From contig JACMJD010000267.1 of NCBI GenBank assembly GCA_014380825.1, positions 1-13,259 on the forward strand: a stretch of 13,259 nt of DNA. The letters are read 5' to 3'. Under the pieces are notes generated by a model. It saw only the letters and a program-made list of their open reading frames with translations. It was not told where the DNA came from and ran no database searches. Origin of the DNA: Phycisphaerae bacterium (lineage in GTDB: Bacteria > Planctomycetota > Phycisphaerae > Tepidisphaerales > Tepidisphaeraceae). The position numbers and the translations under genes were made by a program. Shown here piece after piece: positions 1-6,363 of this stretch (position 1 is its first letter; the number at the start of each line of letters is the position of its first letter).

Positions 1-57
1 GAAACTCGCTGCTTGCAGATCGCCCGCGCGGCAAGTTACGCTTGGCGCGGCGAGCCT

Positions 58-1695
58 ATGTCAAAGCAAACTGCAACCGAATCACCTTCGCGCACGCTGC
101 GCGAGCGCGCGAAACTCATCGCCGAGGAAGAGTCGCGCCTGCGCGAAGGCGGCGGAAAAGCCGGACTGGAGCGCCAGCACCGTCTCGGCCGACTGTTCGT
201 CCGCGAGCGCATCGCCAAACTTCTGGACGATCCGGAAAATTTCTTCGAGCTGAACCTCTGGGCGGCCTACGGCATGTACAGCGAATGGGGCGAAGTGCCC
301 GCCGCAGGCGTGGTCGTGGGCGTCGGCGAGATTCACGGCAAGCCGTGCATGATCGTCGCGAACGATGCGACGGTGAAAGCCGGCGCGTTCTTCCCGCAGA
401 CCGCCAAAAAAATCATCCGCGCCCAGCGCATCGCGTTCGAAAATAATTTGCCGCTCGTTTATCTCGTCGACAGCGCCGGCATCTTCCTGCCGCTGCAGGA
501 TGAAGTGTTCCCCGACGAAGACGACTTCGGCCGCATCTTCAGAAACAACGCCGTGCTCACTGCCGCCGGCGTCCCGCAGCTCGCCGCGATCATGGGCAAC
601 TGCGTCGCGGGCGGCGCGTATCTTCCGGTGCTGTGCGACAAGATCCTCATGACCGAAGGGAGCGGTTTGTACCTCGCGGGACCATCGCTCGTGAAAGCCG
701 CGATCGGACAAACGGTCGAGCAGGAAGAGCTCGGTGGCGCGAAGATGCACGCTGAGATTTCTGGAACCGTCGACTTCCGCGAACCGGACGATGAAGCGTG
801 CATCGACAGACTCAGGAAACTGATCGACCTCCTTCCGCCGCTTGCGGCGTCGCAGATCAATACCGGCTCGAAGTCAAACGAATCCGAGCGAAACCCAGAC
901 AACGTCTTCGACATCATCTCCCTCGACGGTCGCAAGGAGTACGACGCGCGAGATTTGCTCAAATGCATCGTCGATGCGGAAAGTCTGAACGAATACAAAG
1001 CGGACTACGGCCTCTCCCTGGTCTGCGTTTACGCGAAGATCGGTGGAACTCCTGTCGGCATCGTCGCCAACCAGCGCACGCGCACGAAGAGCAAAAAGAT
1101 CGGCATCCAGATCGGCGGCGTGATCTACGCCGACGCCGCTGACAAAGCGGCGCGCTTCATCATGGACTGCAATCAGACCGGCCTGCCGATCATCTTCCTC
1201 CAGGACGTCACCGGTTTCATGGTCGGCCGCGACAGTGAACAGCAGGGGATCATCCGCTCCGGCGCGAAGCTCGTGAACGCGATGAGCAACTGCGTCGTCC
1301 CGAAAATCACGGTGATCGTCGGCGGCAGCTTCGGCGCCGGCAACTACGCGATGTGCGGCCGAGCGTTCGACCCGAGATTCATCTTTGCGTGGCCCAACGC
1401 GCGCTTCGCGGTCATGGGCGCCGAACAAGCGAGCGAAACGCTCTTCGCGATTCTGTCCAAAGCGCAGAGCCGCAAAGGAAAATCGGAGGACAACGGCGAT
1501 CTGGAAGCGCTGAAGAAAAAGGTAAAAGAAAACTACAGCGCCCAAACCGACATTCGATATGCGGCCGCGCGGGGTTGGGTCGATGCGATTATTCAACCCG
1601 AACAAACGCGCGATGTCCTGATCCGAACCCTGGGTTTCGTCACGCGGCCCCAACCGAAGGGCGCGACGTTTCATACGGGTGTGCTGCAGGTTTGA
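58..1695 (+). CDS. Acyl-CoA carboxylase carboxyltransferase (beta) subunit, methylcrotonyl-CoA carboxylase-like
   Basis: Carboxyltransferase half of a biotin-dependent acyl-CoA carboxylase. It moves the carboxyl group from carboxybiotin to an acyl-CoA, most likely 3-methylcrotonyl-CoA in leucine breakdown, in the cytoplasm. The protein is 545 residues with the N- and C-terminal crotonase-like halves of this family. Oxyanion-hole glycines are visible in GNCVAGGAYLP (180-190) and in GGSFGAGNYAMCGRAF (422-437), followed by the MCC-type WPNAR...VMG.EQA stretch. Relative to classical MccB there are roughly a dozen extra residues after VGIVAN (TRTKSKKIGIQIGGVIY). This variant, with SKK..IQ.GGVIY, I recall from Bacteroidota-type 'acyl-CoA carboxylase beta' proteins. 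The ATG at 58 was chosen because the family N terminus (TLRERAKLI...GGGKAGLERQHRLGRL) follows directly. The frame is open to the window edge, so an upstream start is possible. The HMG-CoA-lyase-like and hydratase genes downstream support a leucine role; geranyl-CoA or propionyl-CoA carboxylase are alternatives. The biotin subunit is not in view. Confidence 0.9.
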   Translation: MSKQTATESPSRTLRERAKLIAEEESRLREGGGKAGLERQHRLGRLFVRERIAKLLDDPENFFELNLWAAYGMYSEWGEVPAAGVVVGVGEIHGKPCMIVANDATVKAGAFFPQTAKKIIRAQRIAFENNLPLVYLVDSAGIFLPLQDEVFPDEDDFGRIFRNNAVLTAAGVPQLAAIMGNCVAGGAYLPVLCDKILMTEGSGLYLAGPSLVKAAIGQTVEQEELGGAKMHAEISGTVDFREPDDEACIDRLRKLIDLLPPLAASQINTGSKSNESERNPDNVFDIISLDGRKEYDARDLLKCIVDAESLNEYKADYGLSLVCVYAKIGGTPVGIVANQRTRTKSKKIGIQIGGVIYADAADKAARFIMDCNQTGLPIIFLQDVTGFMVGRDSEQQGIIRSGAKLVNAMSNCVVPKITVIVGGSFGAGNYAMCGRAFDPRFIFAWPNARFAVMGAEQASETLFAILSKAQSRKGKSEDNGDLEALKKKVKENYSAQTDIRYAAARGWVDAIIQPEQTRDVLIRTLGFVTRPQPKGATFHTGVLQV

Positions 1696-1708
1696 CGAAA
1701 GAAATGCG

Positions 1709-1769
1709 AGCCACGAAGGCACAAAGGAATATGCATGCCGCCGCTTTCTTCATTCGTGCCTTTGTGGCT
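1709..1769. repeat. Imperfect inverted repeat between the carboxylase and lyase genes
   Basis: The left arm agccacgaaggcacaaag (1709-1726) and right arm attcgtgcctttgtggct (1752-1769) are reverse complements at 15 of 18 positions, separated by 25 bases. The element fills most of the 90-base gap and ends 16 bases before the lyase start codon. It could form an RNA hairpin that modulates read-through or mRNA stability within the operon, or be a REP-like dispersed repeat. There is no T-run, so a classical terminator is unlikely. Confidence 0.75.
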
Positions 1770-1785
1770 GAATTTGTTTTGAGCT

Positions 1786-2667
1786 ATGTCCGACCGAGTC
1801 ACCATCTGCGAAATGTCCCCCCGCGATGGAATGCAGTCCGTCAATCGCGACTGTCGCATTCCGATCGAGATGCGTCTGTCGCTGATCGACGCGCTGAAGC
1901 GCGCCAAGTTCCCATACATCGAGGCCGGGTCGTTCGTCAGCCCGAAAGTCTTTCCGCAATTCGCCGACAGCGTCGAAGTGCTGACGCGATCCGGTCCGTA
2001 CGGCGCGGGTCAGCTCGCGGCGCTGGTGCCAAATCTCAAATATTACGAGCAGTTCCAATCCACGCCGAACCTGAATTGCGTGGCCGTCTTCCTTTCTGCA
2101 TCCGATGAATATTCGCGCAAGAACAAGCGAATCAGCCTCGACGAAGACCTTGCGGACGCAAAGCAGATCGCCGCGGCGTCGACGACGAACGGTCATCACA
2201 TCCGCGCGCACCTCTCCGGCGCGTTTCGAGATCTAACCGTCGAGAATCGTGAGACTGATCCGCATCAGGTCGCGCGCGTCTGCAAGGAGCTGATCGACGC
2301 GGGCTGCGAGAAAATCGCCCTGGCCGACACCGATGGCCGCGCGACCATCAAGGACATGCAACGGATCATCTCGCACCTGCGCGAGTCGAACATCGAGATC
2401 GAGAAGATCGGCGTTCACCTGCATGATCGAGACGATCACGCGATCGAGAACGCGCGAGAAGCCTTTCGCCTGGGCGTCCGCACGTTTGACAGCGCAGTCG
2501 GCAGGATTGGTGGAAATCGCGCAAGTGCCGATTCCGTGGGCAACATCGCGACCGAGCGCCTAGTCGAAATCTTTTCTCAGGCGACCGTCGGACACGGAAT
2601 CGTCTTGGACGCACTTCGCGATGCACAAGAGATCGTCGCGGAAATGGTCGCCCTCTCAGACTCGTAG
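1786..2667 (+). CDS. HMG-CoA lyase family protein lacking the catalytic cysteine
   Basis: TIM-barrel lyase of the DRE-TIM/HMG-CoA lyase family, 293 residues (close to normal). Family members cleave 3-hydroxy-3-methylglutaryl-CoA to acetyl-CoA and acetoacetate, the last step of leucine catabolism. Visible motifs are EMSPRDGMQ (R13, D14), IEAGSFVSPK (E46), HLHD (H211 and H213, the metal ligands) and VGNIATE (N253). These match human R41, D42, E72, H233, H235 and N275. The spacing H211 to residue 244 (33) and 244 to N253 (9) equals the human spacing around Cys266, but residue 244 is Asn (GRIGGNRAS instead of GLGGCPYA). The barrel and metal site are therefore intact while the flexible-loop Cys is gone. 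It may be a lyase for a different hydroxyacyl-CoA or have altered or lost activity. It lies 90 bases after the carboxylase gene and 20 before the hydratase gene, so probably in one operon. Start ATG 1786 directly precedes the family N terminus; the ribosome site is weak (GAG). Confidence 0.88.
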   Translation: MSDRVTICEMSPRDGMQSVNRDCRIPIEMRLSLIDALKRAKFPYIEAGSFVSPKVFPQFADSVEVLTRSGPYGAGQLAALVPNLKYYEQFQSTPNLNCVAVFLSASDEYSRKNKRISLDEDLADAKQIAAASTTNGHHIRAHLSGAFRDLTVENRETDPHQVARVCKELIDAGCEKIALADTDGRATIKDMQRIISHLRESNIEIEKIGVHLHDRDDHAIENAREAFRLGVRTFDSAVGRIGGNRASADSVGNIATERLVEIFSQATVGHGIVLDALRDAQEIVAEMVALSDS

Positions 2668-2671
2668 TCTG
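2657..2671. repeat. Short perfect inverted repeat spanning the lyase stop codon
   Basis: The sequence cagact-cgt-agtctg is a perfect 6-bp inverted repeat with a 3-base loop. It contains the TAG stop of the lyase gene (2665-2667) and lies just before the AGGA of the hydratase gene. A small RNA hairpin here could affect coupling between the two genes. It is short enough to be chance. Confidence 0.35.
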
Positions 2672-2687
2672 TAGGATCATCGCAATC

Positions 2688-3458
2688 ATGGAACAGCCAA
2701 TCCTCGTAACGCAGACATCTGTCTTCACGATCATCACGTTAAATCGTCCGGATCGTCGCAACGCGCTGACGATCGAGCTGATGAATGAACTCGTTGACGC
2801 CGTGAATCGCGCGAACGCCGACACGTCGCGCCGCGCGATCATCCTGCACGGCGCGGGCGAAGGTTTCTGCGCGGGGCTGGATCTGAAGGAAGCGCAGCAA
2901 TCCGGCAGCCACGAAGCATCGGCGCGCTCCGTCGCCGGCATGCTGAAGGCCGTTCACACCAGCAAACTACCCACCATCGCTGCTGTGCATGGTTTTGCGA
3001 TGGCGGGCGGCGCGGGGCTGATGGCCGCGTGCGATCTGGCGGTCGCGTCGGCAGATACGAAGATCGGCTATCCGGAAGTTCGCCGCGGGTTGGTGCCGGC
3101 GCTGGTGTCGACGTTGCTGCGACACCAGATCGGCGAGCGCCGGCTGCGCGAGCTCTTCCTCACCGCCGAGCCGATCACCGCCGATCGCGCGCTCGAGTTC
3201 GGCCTGATCAATCGTGTCGTCTTCGGCAGCGCGGAAGCTGCCCTGAACGGCGCGATCGAACTGGCAACGTTCATCGCCAAAGGCGCGCCCGGCGCGCTTT
3301 CGGCGACGAAGCAGCTTCTGGCCGATCTGCGCCCAAGCTCCATCGACGCGGATCTTCAGAAAGCGCTCTCCATCCACGAACACGCCCGCACCGGGGATGA
3401 AGCAACCGAAGGCATCGCCGCGTTCATGGAAAAGCGCGCGCCAAAGTGGGCGCCGTGA
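2688..3458 (+). CDS. Enoyl-CoA hydratase/isomerase family protein, LiuC-like (methylglutaconyl-CoA hydratase candidate)
   Basis: Crotonase-superfamily enzyme of 256 residues, predicted to hydrate an enoyl-CoA. By context the substrate is 3-methylglutaconyl-CoA, giving HMG-CoA for the neighbouring lyase. The CoA-binding NRPDRRNAL (19-27) and FCAGLDLKE are present, as is HGFAMAGGAGLMAACD (101-116) forming the oxyanion-hole region. E130 in GYPEVRRGLVPA matches the second catalytic Glu of rat enoyl-CoA hydratase (Glu164). The first catalytic Glu (rat Glu144, twenty residues earlier) is replaced by Gly110. The stretch PEVRRGLVPALVS resembles what I remember of bacterial LiuC-type hydratases, so the substitution may be a subfamily trait rather than a defect. 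It starts 20 bases after the lyase stop, with AGGA (2673-2676) upstream of ATG 2688. It is probably the last gene of the cluster. A general enoyl-CoA hydratase or isomerase is the alternative. Confidence 0.87.
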   Translation: MEQPILVTQTSVFTIITLNRPDRRNALTIELMNELVDAVNRANADTSRRAIILHGAGEGFCAGLDLKEAQQSGSHEASARSVAGMLKAVHTSKLPTIAAVHGFAMAGGAGLMAACDLAVASADTKIGYPEVRRGLVPALVSTLLRHQIGERRLRELFLTAEPITADRALEFGLINRVVFGSAEAALNGAIELATFIAKGAPGALSATKQLLADLRPSSIDADLQKALSIHEHARTGDEATEGIAAFMEKRAPKWAP

Positions 3459-3533
3459 TCTTCATTCGTTCCTGCATGAGTCTGAAGTGAGCGGCGCGAT
3501 GTGGTCGATACCAATCGGGTCCGCGGCGAATCT

Positions 3534-3743
3534 CTATTTCGAACGCTTCGCGTGACGTGCGTTGAAGAACTCGCGCCAGTCAGCGTCGAGCATCCGATCC
3601 TCGATCGCCGCCGCATGCTGCGGGAACTTAAACGGTGAATCGTCGCTGACGACCGGCTCGGCCGAATCGATCGGCAGGAGCGCGTGCTCGTCTTGCGGCG
3701 GAACAAATTTGGTCGCGGGAATTTTGTCGGCGGGTGTTGGCAC
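3534..3743 (-). CDS. Possible small hypothetical protein (69 aa)
   Basis: A 69-residue reverse-strand reading frame starting with GTG at 3743 and ending in TAG at 3534. I do not recognise it. Reasons to keep it are that it occupies a gap with no other gene, its third codon positions are mostly G or C like its neighbours, and its composition is protein-like, with a proline-rich N-terminal half (MPTPADKIPATKFVPPQ) and an acidic/aromatic then basic C-terminal half (EDRMLDADWREFFNARHAK). Reasons for doubt are the GTG start, no clear ribosome site and no recognisable motif. It has no transmembrane segment or signal peptide and is convergent with the hydratase gene. The overlapping forward frame looks worse (Ser/Gly/Cys-rich, shadow-like). 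Confidence 0.4.
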   Translation of the reverse strand: MPTPADKIPATKFVPPQDEHALLPIDSAEPVVSDDSPFKFPQHAAAIEDRMLDADWREFFNARHAKRSK

Positions 3744-3808
3744 ACGAAGAATTGAACACGCCGGCGTTCATTGCGGAGAACAATTGCTCGCGGCGCATCA
3801 GGCAAAAT

Positions 3809-3838
3809 TTGCCGATGCCGGTTTTCCATCGATATTCT
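3809..3838 (+). promoter_or_regulatory. Probable sigma70-type promoter of the CAP-domain gene
   Basis: TTGCCG (3809-3814) and TATTCT (3833-3838) are separated by 18 bases, each matching 4 of 6 consensus positions. The predicted transcript start near 3845 leaves a leader of about 13 bases containing AGGA (3849-3852) five bases before ATG 3858. This arrangement supports the 3858 start over the upstream in-frame starts at 3771 and 3843. Confidence 0.45.
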
Positions 3839-3857
3839 CAATATGTATAGGACTTTC

Positions 3858-5036
3858 ATGACGCAACTTTTAGAACCGCTGGAACCTCGCCAGTTGCTCG
3901 CGTCGGCCGCATATCCGACGGCGAACGAGCAATATGTGGTCGAGTTGATCAACCGCGCGCGAGCGAATCCGCTCGCCGAGGCGGCGCGGCTCGGGATCGA
4001 ATTGAACGAAGGACTCGCCGCCGGAACGATCAGCAGCGCGCCGAAGCAGCCGCTGGCGATCGGCCCAATGGAGACGTTCGCCGCGCGCGGGCACAGCCAG
4101 TGGATGATCGACAACAACGAGTTCAGTCACACGGGCGCGAACAATTCCAGTCCCTTCAACCGCATGGGCGCAGCCGGCGTGAACTTCGTCGCGCCGTACA
4201 CATGGGGCGAAAACATCGGCTACCGATCGCAGAAACCGACAGTGCCGAATCAAACAACGACGGCCGCCAAAGTTCATGATGACCTGTTCATCGACGAAGG
4301 CATCGCCGGCCGTGGGCATCGCACGGGGCTGCTGAATCCGAACTTCAAGCTGATCGGCGCCGGAATCGTCAGCGGCGAATTCGATACCTTCAACGCCGTG
4401 ATGCTGACGACCGACTTCAGCGCGATCGGCACGAACCAGCACCTGCTCACCGGCGTCGCGTACAGCGACGTGGTGACAAAGGACAACTTCTACACGCCCG
4501 GCGAAGGCATGAATCAAGTAATGATTACCGCCGTGCGCATCGGCGATGGATCAACCACGTCAACCAAAACATTCGCCAGCGGCGGATACACGCTGGCGCT
4601 CGGCGCCGGCAAGTGGATCGTCAGCGCCACCGGCGGCGGATTCGGAACCACCGTGATGCGCAGCGCGATCGTCATGGGCGAAGACAACGTCAAGCAAGAC
4701 TTCCGCCCCGAATCTGACGGCATTGTGCGCGGCCGAGTCTTCAACGATACCAATCACAACGGCGTACAAGACGCCGGCGAGAACGGCATCCCCAACGTTA
4801 CCGTCTATCTCGACACCCACGGCGACGGCAAACGCAACCGCAGCGAGATCTACGCGCGAACAAACGCGGACGGCGCGTACGCGTTTCGCAGCATGGCACC
4901 GGGGACGTATCGCGTGAGGCAAACGCTTCCGACGAATTACCGGTTGGTCGCGCCGGTGTCGGGCGTCTTCACAGTGAAACTCGGCGCGGGAAAAACCGCG
5001 ACGGGGAACAACTTCGCGGATGAATTGATCGTGTAA
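3858..5036 (+). CDS. Exported CAP/SCP-domain protein with LEPR-XLL-type N terminus and SdrD-B-like C-terminal domain
   Basis: A 392-residue predicted extracellular or surface protein. Residues 1-16 (MTQLLEPLEPRQLLAS) carry the planctomycete LEPR-XLL N-terminal motif instead of a classical signal peptide. Residues about 20-190 form a bacterial CAP (YkwD/SCP-like) domain: FSHTG (H91), SSPFNRMGAAG, GENIG (E118) and GHRTGLLNPNFKLIGAGI (H154), so the cavity His/Glu residues are present. Residues about 288-390 resemble an SdrD B-type domain, GRVFNDTNHNGVQDAGENGIP, with Ca-binding-like Asp/Asn spacing, followed by YAFRSMAPGTYRV. There is no cysteine in the protein and no PEP-CTERM or other C-terminal anchor. 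CAP domains bind lipids or peptides or act as proteases in different systems; which applies here cannot be told. AGGA at 3849-3852 and a promoter at 3809-3838 support the chosen start. Confidence 0.9.
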   Translation: MTQLLEPLEPRQLLASAAYPTANEQYVVELINRARANPLAEAARLGIELNEGLAAGTISSAPKQPLAIGPMETFAARGHSQWMIDNNEFSHTGANNSSPFNRMGAAGVNFVAPYTWGENIGYRSQKPTVPNQTTTAAKVHDDLFIDEGIAGRGHRTGLLNPNFKLIGAGIVSGEFDTFNAVMLTTDFSAIGTNQHLLTGVAYSDVVTKDNFYTPGEGMNQVMITAVRIGDGSTTSTKTFASGGYTLALGAGKWIVSATGGGFGTTVMRSAIVMGEDNVKQDFRPESDGIVRGRVFNDTNHNGVQDAGENGIPNVTVYLDTHGDGKRNRSEIYARTNADGAYAFRSMAPGTYRVRQTLPTNYRLVAPVSGVFTVKLGAGKTATGNNFADELIV

Positions 5037-5049
5037 TCGGGTACGCGCC

Positions 5050-5108
5050 GTGTAGCCCGCGAGCTTGCTCGCGGAGCCTCCGACCGCAAGCAAGTTCGCG
5101 GGCTACAC
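5050..5108. repeat. REP-like inverted repeat between convergent genes
   Basis: The left arm gtgtagcccgcgagcttgct (5050-5069) and right arm agcaagttcgcgggctacac (5089-5108) are complementary at 19 of 20 positions, the exception allowing a G-U pair. Inside the left half, ccgcgagc-tt-gctcgcgg (5057-5074) is itself a perfect 8-bp palindrome, so two alternative folds are possible. It sits in the 86-base gap between two convergent genes, where it could act as a bidirectional transcript end or be a dispersed REP-like element. No T-run is present. Confidence 0.85.
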
Positions 5109-5122
5109 GAGGTCTTACTAGC

Positions 5123-6319
5123 TCATTGTCCACGATCCCGCGCGTGCAGTCCCTCCACCTTCCACTTCACCGGCAGTTGCGCCTTCATCGTGTTCGGTTC
5201 AGTGACCACGCGATTCTTCTTTCGATACGCAGCGTCCATGTTGTCCCAGAAGTAAACCTTCGCGTCGCCGTAGAACATGTTGTCGGTGATGGTGATATCC
5301 TGCACGCCTCCGTTGCGCAGGCTGCCGCCTTCGGAGATGTTTCGCGTGCCGATCGGGTCGTCGATGTGACAATTCCGAATCGTAGCCTTGTGTTCCTCGG
5401 CCACATTCATCGCTGATTCGTTTCCCTGGAACAAACAGTTCTCAATTAGCGTCGGGCCAGTGTTGATCTCCAGGACGATGCCCATGGCGTCGTAGTCGAA
5501 TTCGACCCAGACCTGGTTCAGGAACATCGAATCGCGAACGACGATGTTGGTGTTGTTCCAGTCGAGCCATAAGCCGGGACCGTTGTTTCCCTCCGCCCAG
5601 TGACGAACGACTTCCACGTCGTCGCTATGCACGAACTTTCCGCCGCCCGCTTCCCACTGGGCGTGGACATACCACTTGCCATCTTTTTCAAATCCCTGGT
5701 CGGCGAACGCGTTGTGCGACCAGCCGCGGTTGTTGCGGAACGATCCGCAATCGCTGACGCGCACGTGCTGTGCGAACCCGCCGCCCATGCCGATGTAGCC
5801 GTTGTCCTGCGTGACGACGCGCGTCCACGTCACATTCTTCACGCGATGATTCTCGTTGCCGGTGATGGCGAGGCCGACCGTATCGCATCGCTGCACAACG
5901 ACGTCTTGCAGCGTCCAATCGCTATCGCACTGGATAGCGCCCTGTTGAAGCGTGTTCGAGCAGCCATCGATCGTCAGGCCGATCAGCTTGATGCCGGTGC
6001 CGCCGCGAAATACGAACGGCTTGCCCTTAGCGCTCAAGATCACGCCGCTCGCCGGCTTAGCGATGGGCTGACCATCCACGCGCTCAATCTTCAGTGGCGT
6101 CACATTTGCCGCGCGCACGGTCACGTTCCACTTGCGCCCGAAATCGATCGACACGTTCGCGTAGTTCCCGTCCGCCAGTACAAGTTCGTCGCCGGGACGA
6201 AGTTTGTTCACGACTTCGCCCAGATCATCGCCGGGTTTCGCATTGATGATCGCGCCATGGCAGAGCGAACCGATCGACCAGCACGCAAGCAGCACCAGAG
6301 GCAATTTCATGTCGCGCAT
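5123..6319 (-). CDS. Exported right-handed parallel beta-helix protein
   Basis: A 398-residue predicted secreted protein. The N terminus MRDMKLPLVLLACWSIGSLC is a signal peptide with a likely signal-peptidase-I site after CHGA (residue 23); it does not fit a lipobox. Residues about 24-110 resemble the opening cap and first turns of PL6/chondroitinase-B-type helices (AKPGDDLGEV...RPGDELVLADGNY...). Residues about 110-370 show repeating Asn-rich beta-helix rungs such as VRVSDCGSFRNNRG, GPGLWLDWNNTNIVVRDS, IENCLFQGN, ATIRNCHIDD and ITITDNMFYGD. This fold is typical of polysaccharide lyases and carbohydrate-binding surface proteins, but no catalytic set can be assigned from sequence alone. An in-frame ATG at 6310 (MKLPLV) is an equally good start. 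It is divergent from the racemase gene, with only 44 bases between them. Confidence 0.85.
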   Translation of the reverse strand: MRDMKLPLVLLACWSIGSLCHGAIINAKPGDDLGEVVNKLRPGDELVLADGNYANVSIDFGRKWNVTVRAANVTPLKIERVDGQPIAKPASGVILSAKGKPFVFRGGTGIKLIGLTIDGCSNTLQQGAIQCDSDWTLQDVVVQRCDTVGLAITGNENHRVKNVTWTRVVTQDNGYIGMGGGFAQHVRVSDCGSFRNNRGWSHNAFADQGFEKDGKWYVHAQWEAGGGKFVHSDDVEVVRHWAEGNNGPGLWLDWNNTNIVVRDSMFLNQVWVEFDYDAMGIVLEINTGPTLIENCLFQGNESAMNVAEEHKATIRNCHIDDPIGTRNISEGGSLRNGGVQDITITDNMFYGDAKVYFWDNMDAAYRKKNRVVTEPNTMKAQLPVKWKVEGLHARDRGQ

Positions 6320-6326
6320 TGTACGC

Positions 6327-6355
6327 TTCGCTGGCGCATTGATCGCCGATATAAC
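6327..6355 (+). promoter_or_regulatory. Candidate promoter of the racemase-family gene, near-leaderless
   Basis: TATAAC (6350-6355, 5 of 6 consensus positions) lies 9 bases before ATG 6364, with a weak TTCGCT (6327-6332) 17 bases upstream of it. Initiation about 6-8 bases after the -10 box would start the transcript almost at the start codon. This fits the lack of any Shine-Dalgarno sequence there. The -35 element is poor. Confidence 0.4.
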
Positions 6356-6363
6356 AATCGGTC

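Larger units (their letters stand above)
3459..3857. other. Intergenic region between the acyl-CoA cluster and the CAP gene
   Basis: About 400 bases without a certain gene. It holds one plausible small reverse-strand gene (3534-3743) and, at its right end, a promoter-like sequence for the CAP gene (3809-3838). No T-rich terminator hairpin was found after the hydratase stop codon. Confidence 0.5.

Noticed and set aside
1..57. 3' end of an upstream gene
   Set aside because: No frame in these 57 bases gives a recognisable C terminus with a stop; all three forward frames run on into the carboxylase gene.
82..1722. Long reverse-strand frames (82-750, 459-998, 874-1722) opposite the carboxylase gene
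   Set aside because: They are rich in Arg, Asp, Ala and His and lack family motifs. They are antisense shadows of a clearly recognised gene in GC-rich DNA.
6250..6319. Lipoprotein signal (Cys20) in the beta-helix protein
   Set aside because: The residues before the Cys (GSLC) do not fit a lipobox, which needs G/A/S at -1. A signal-peptidase-I site after CHGA is better.
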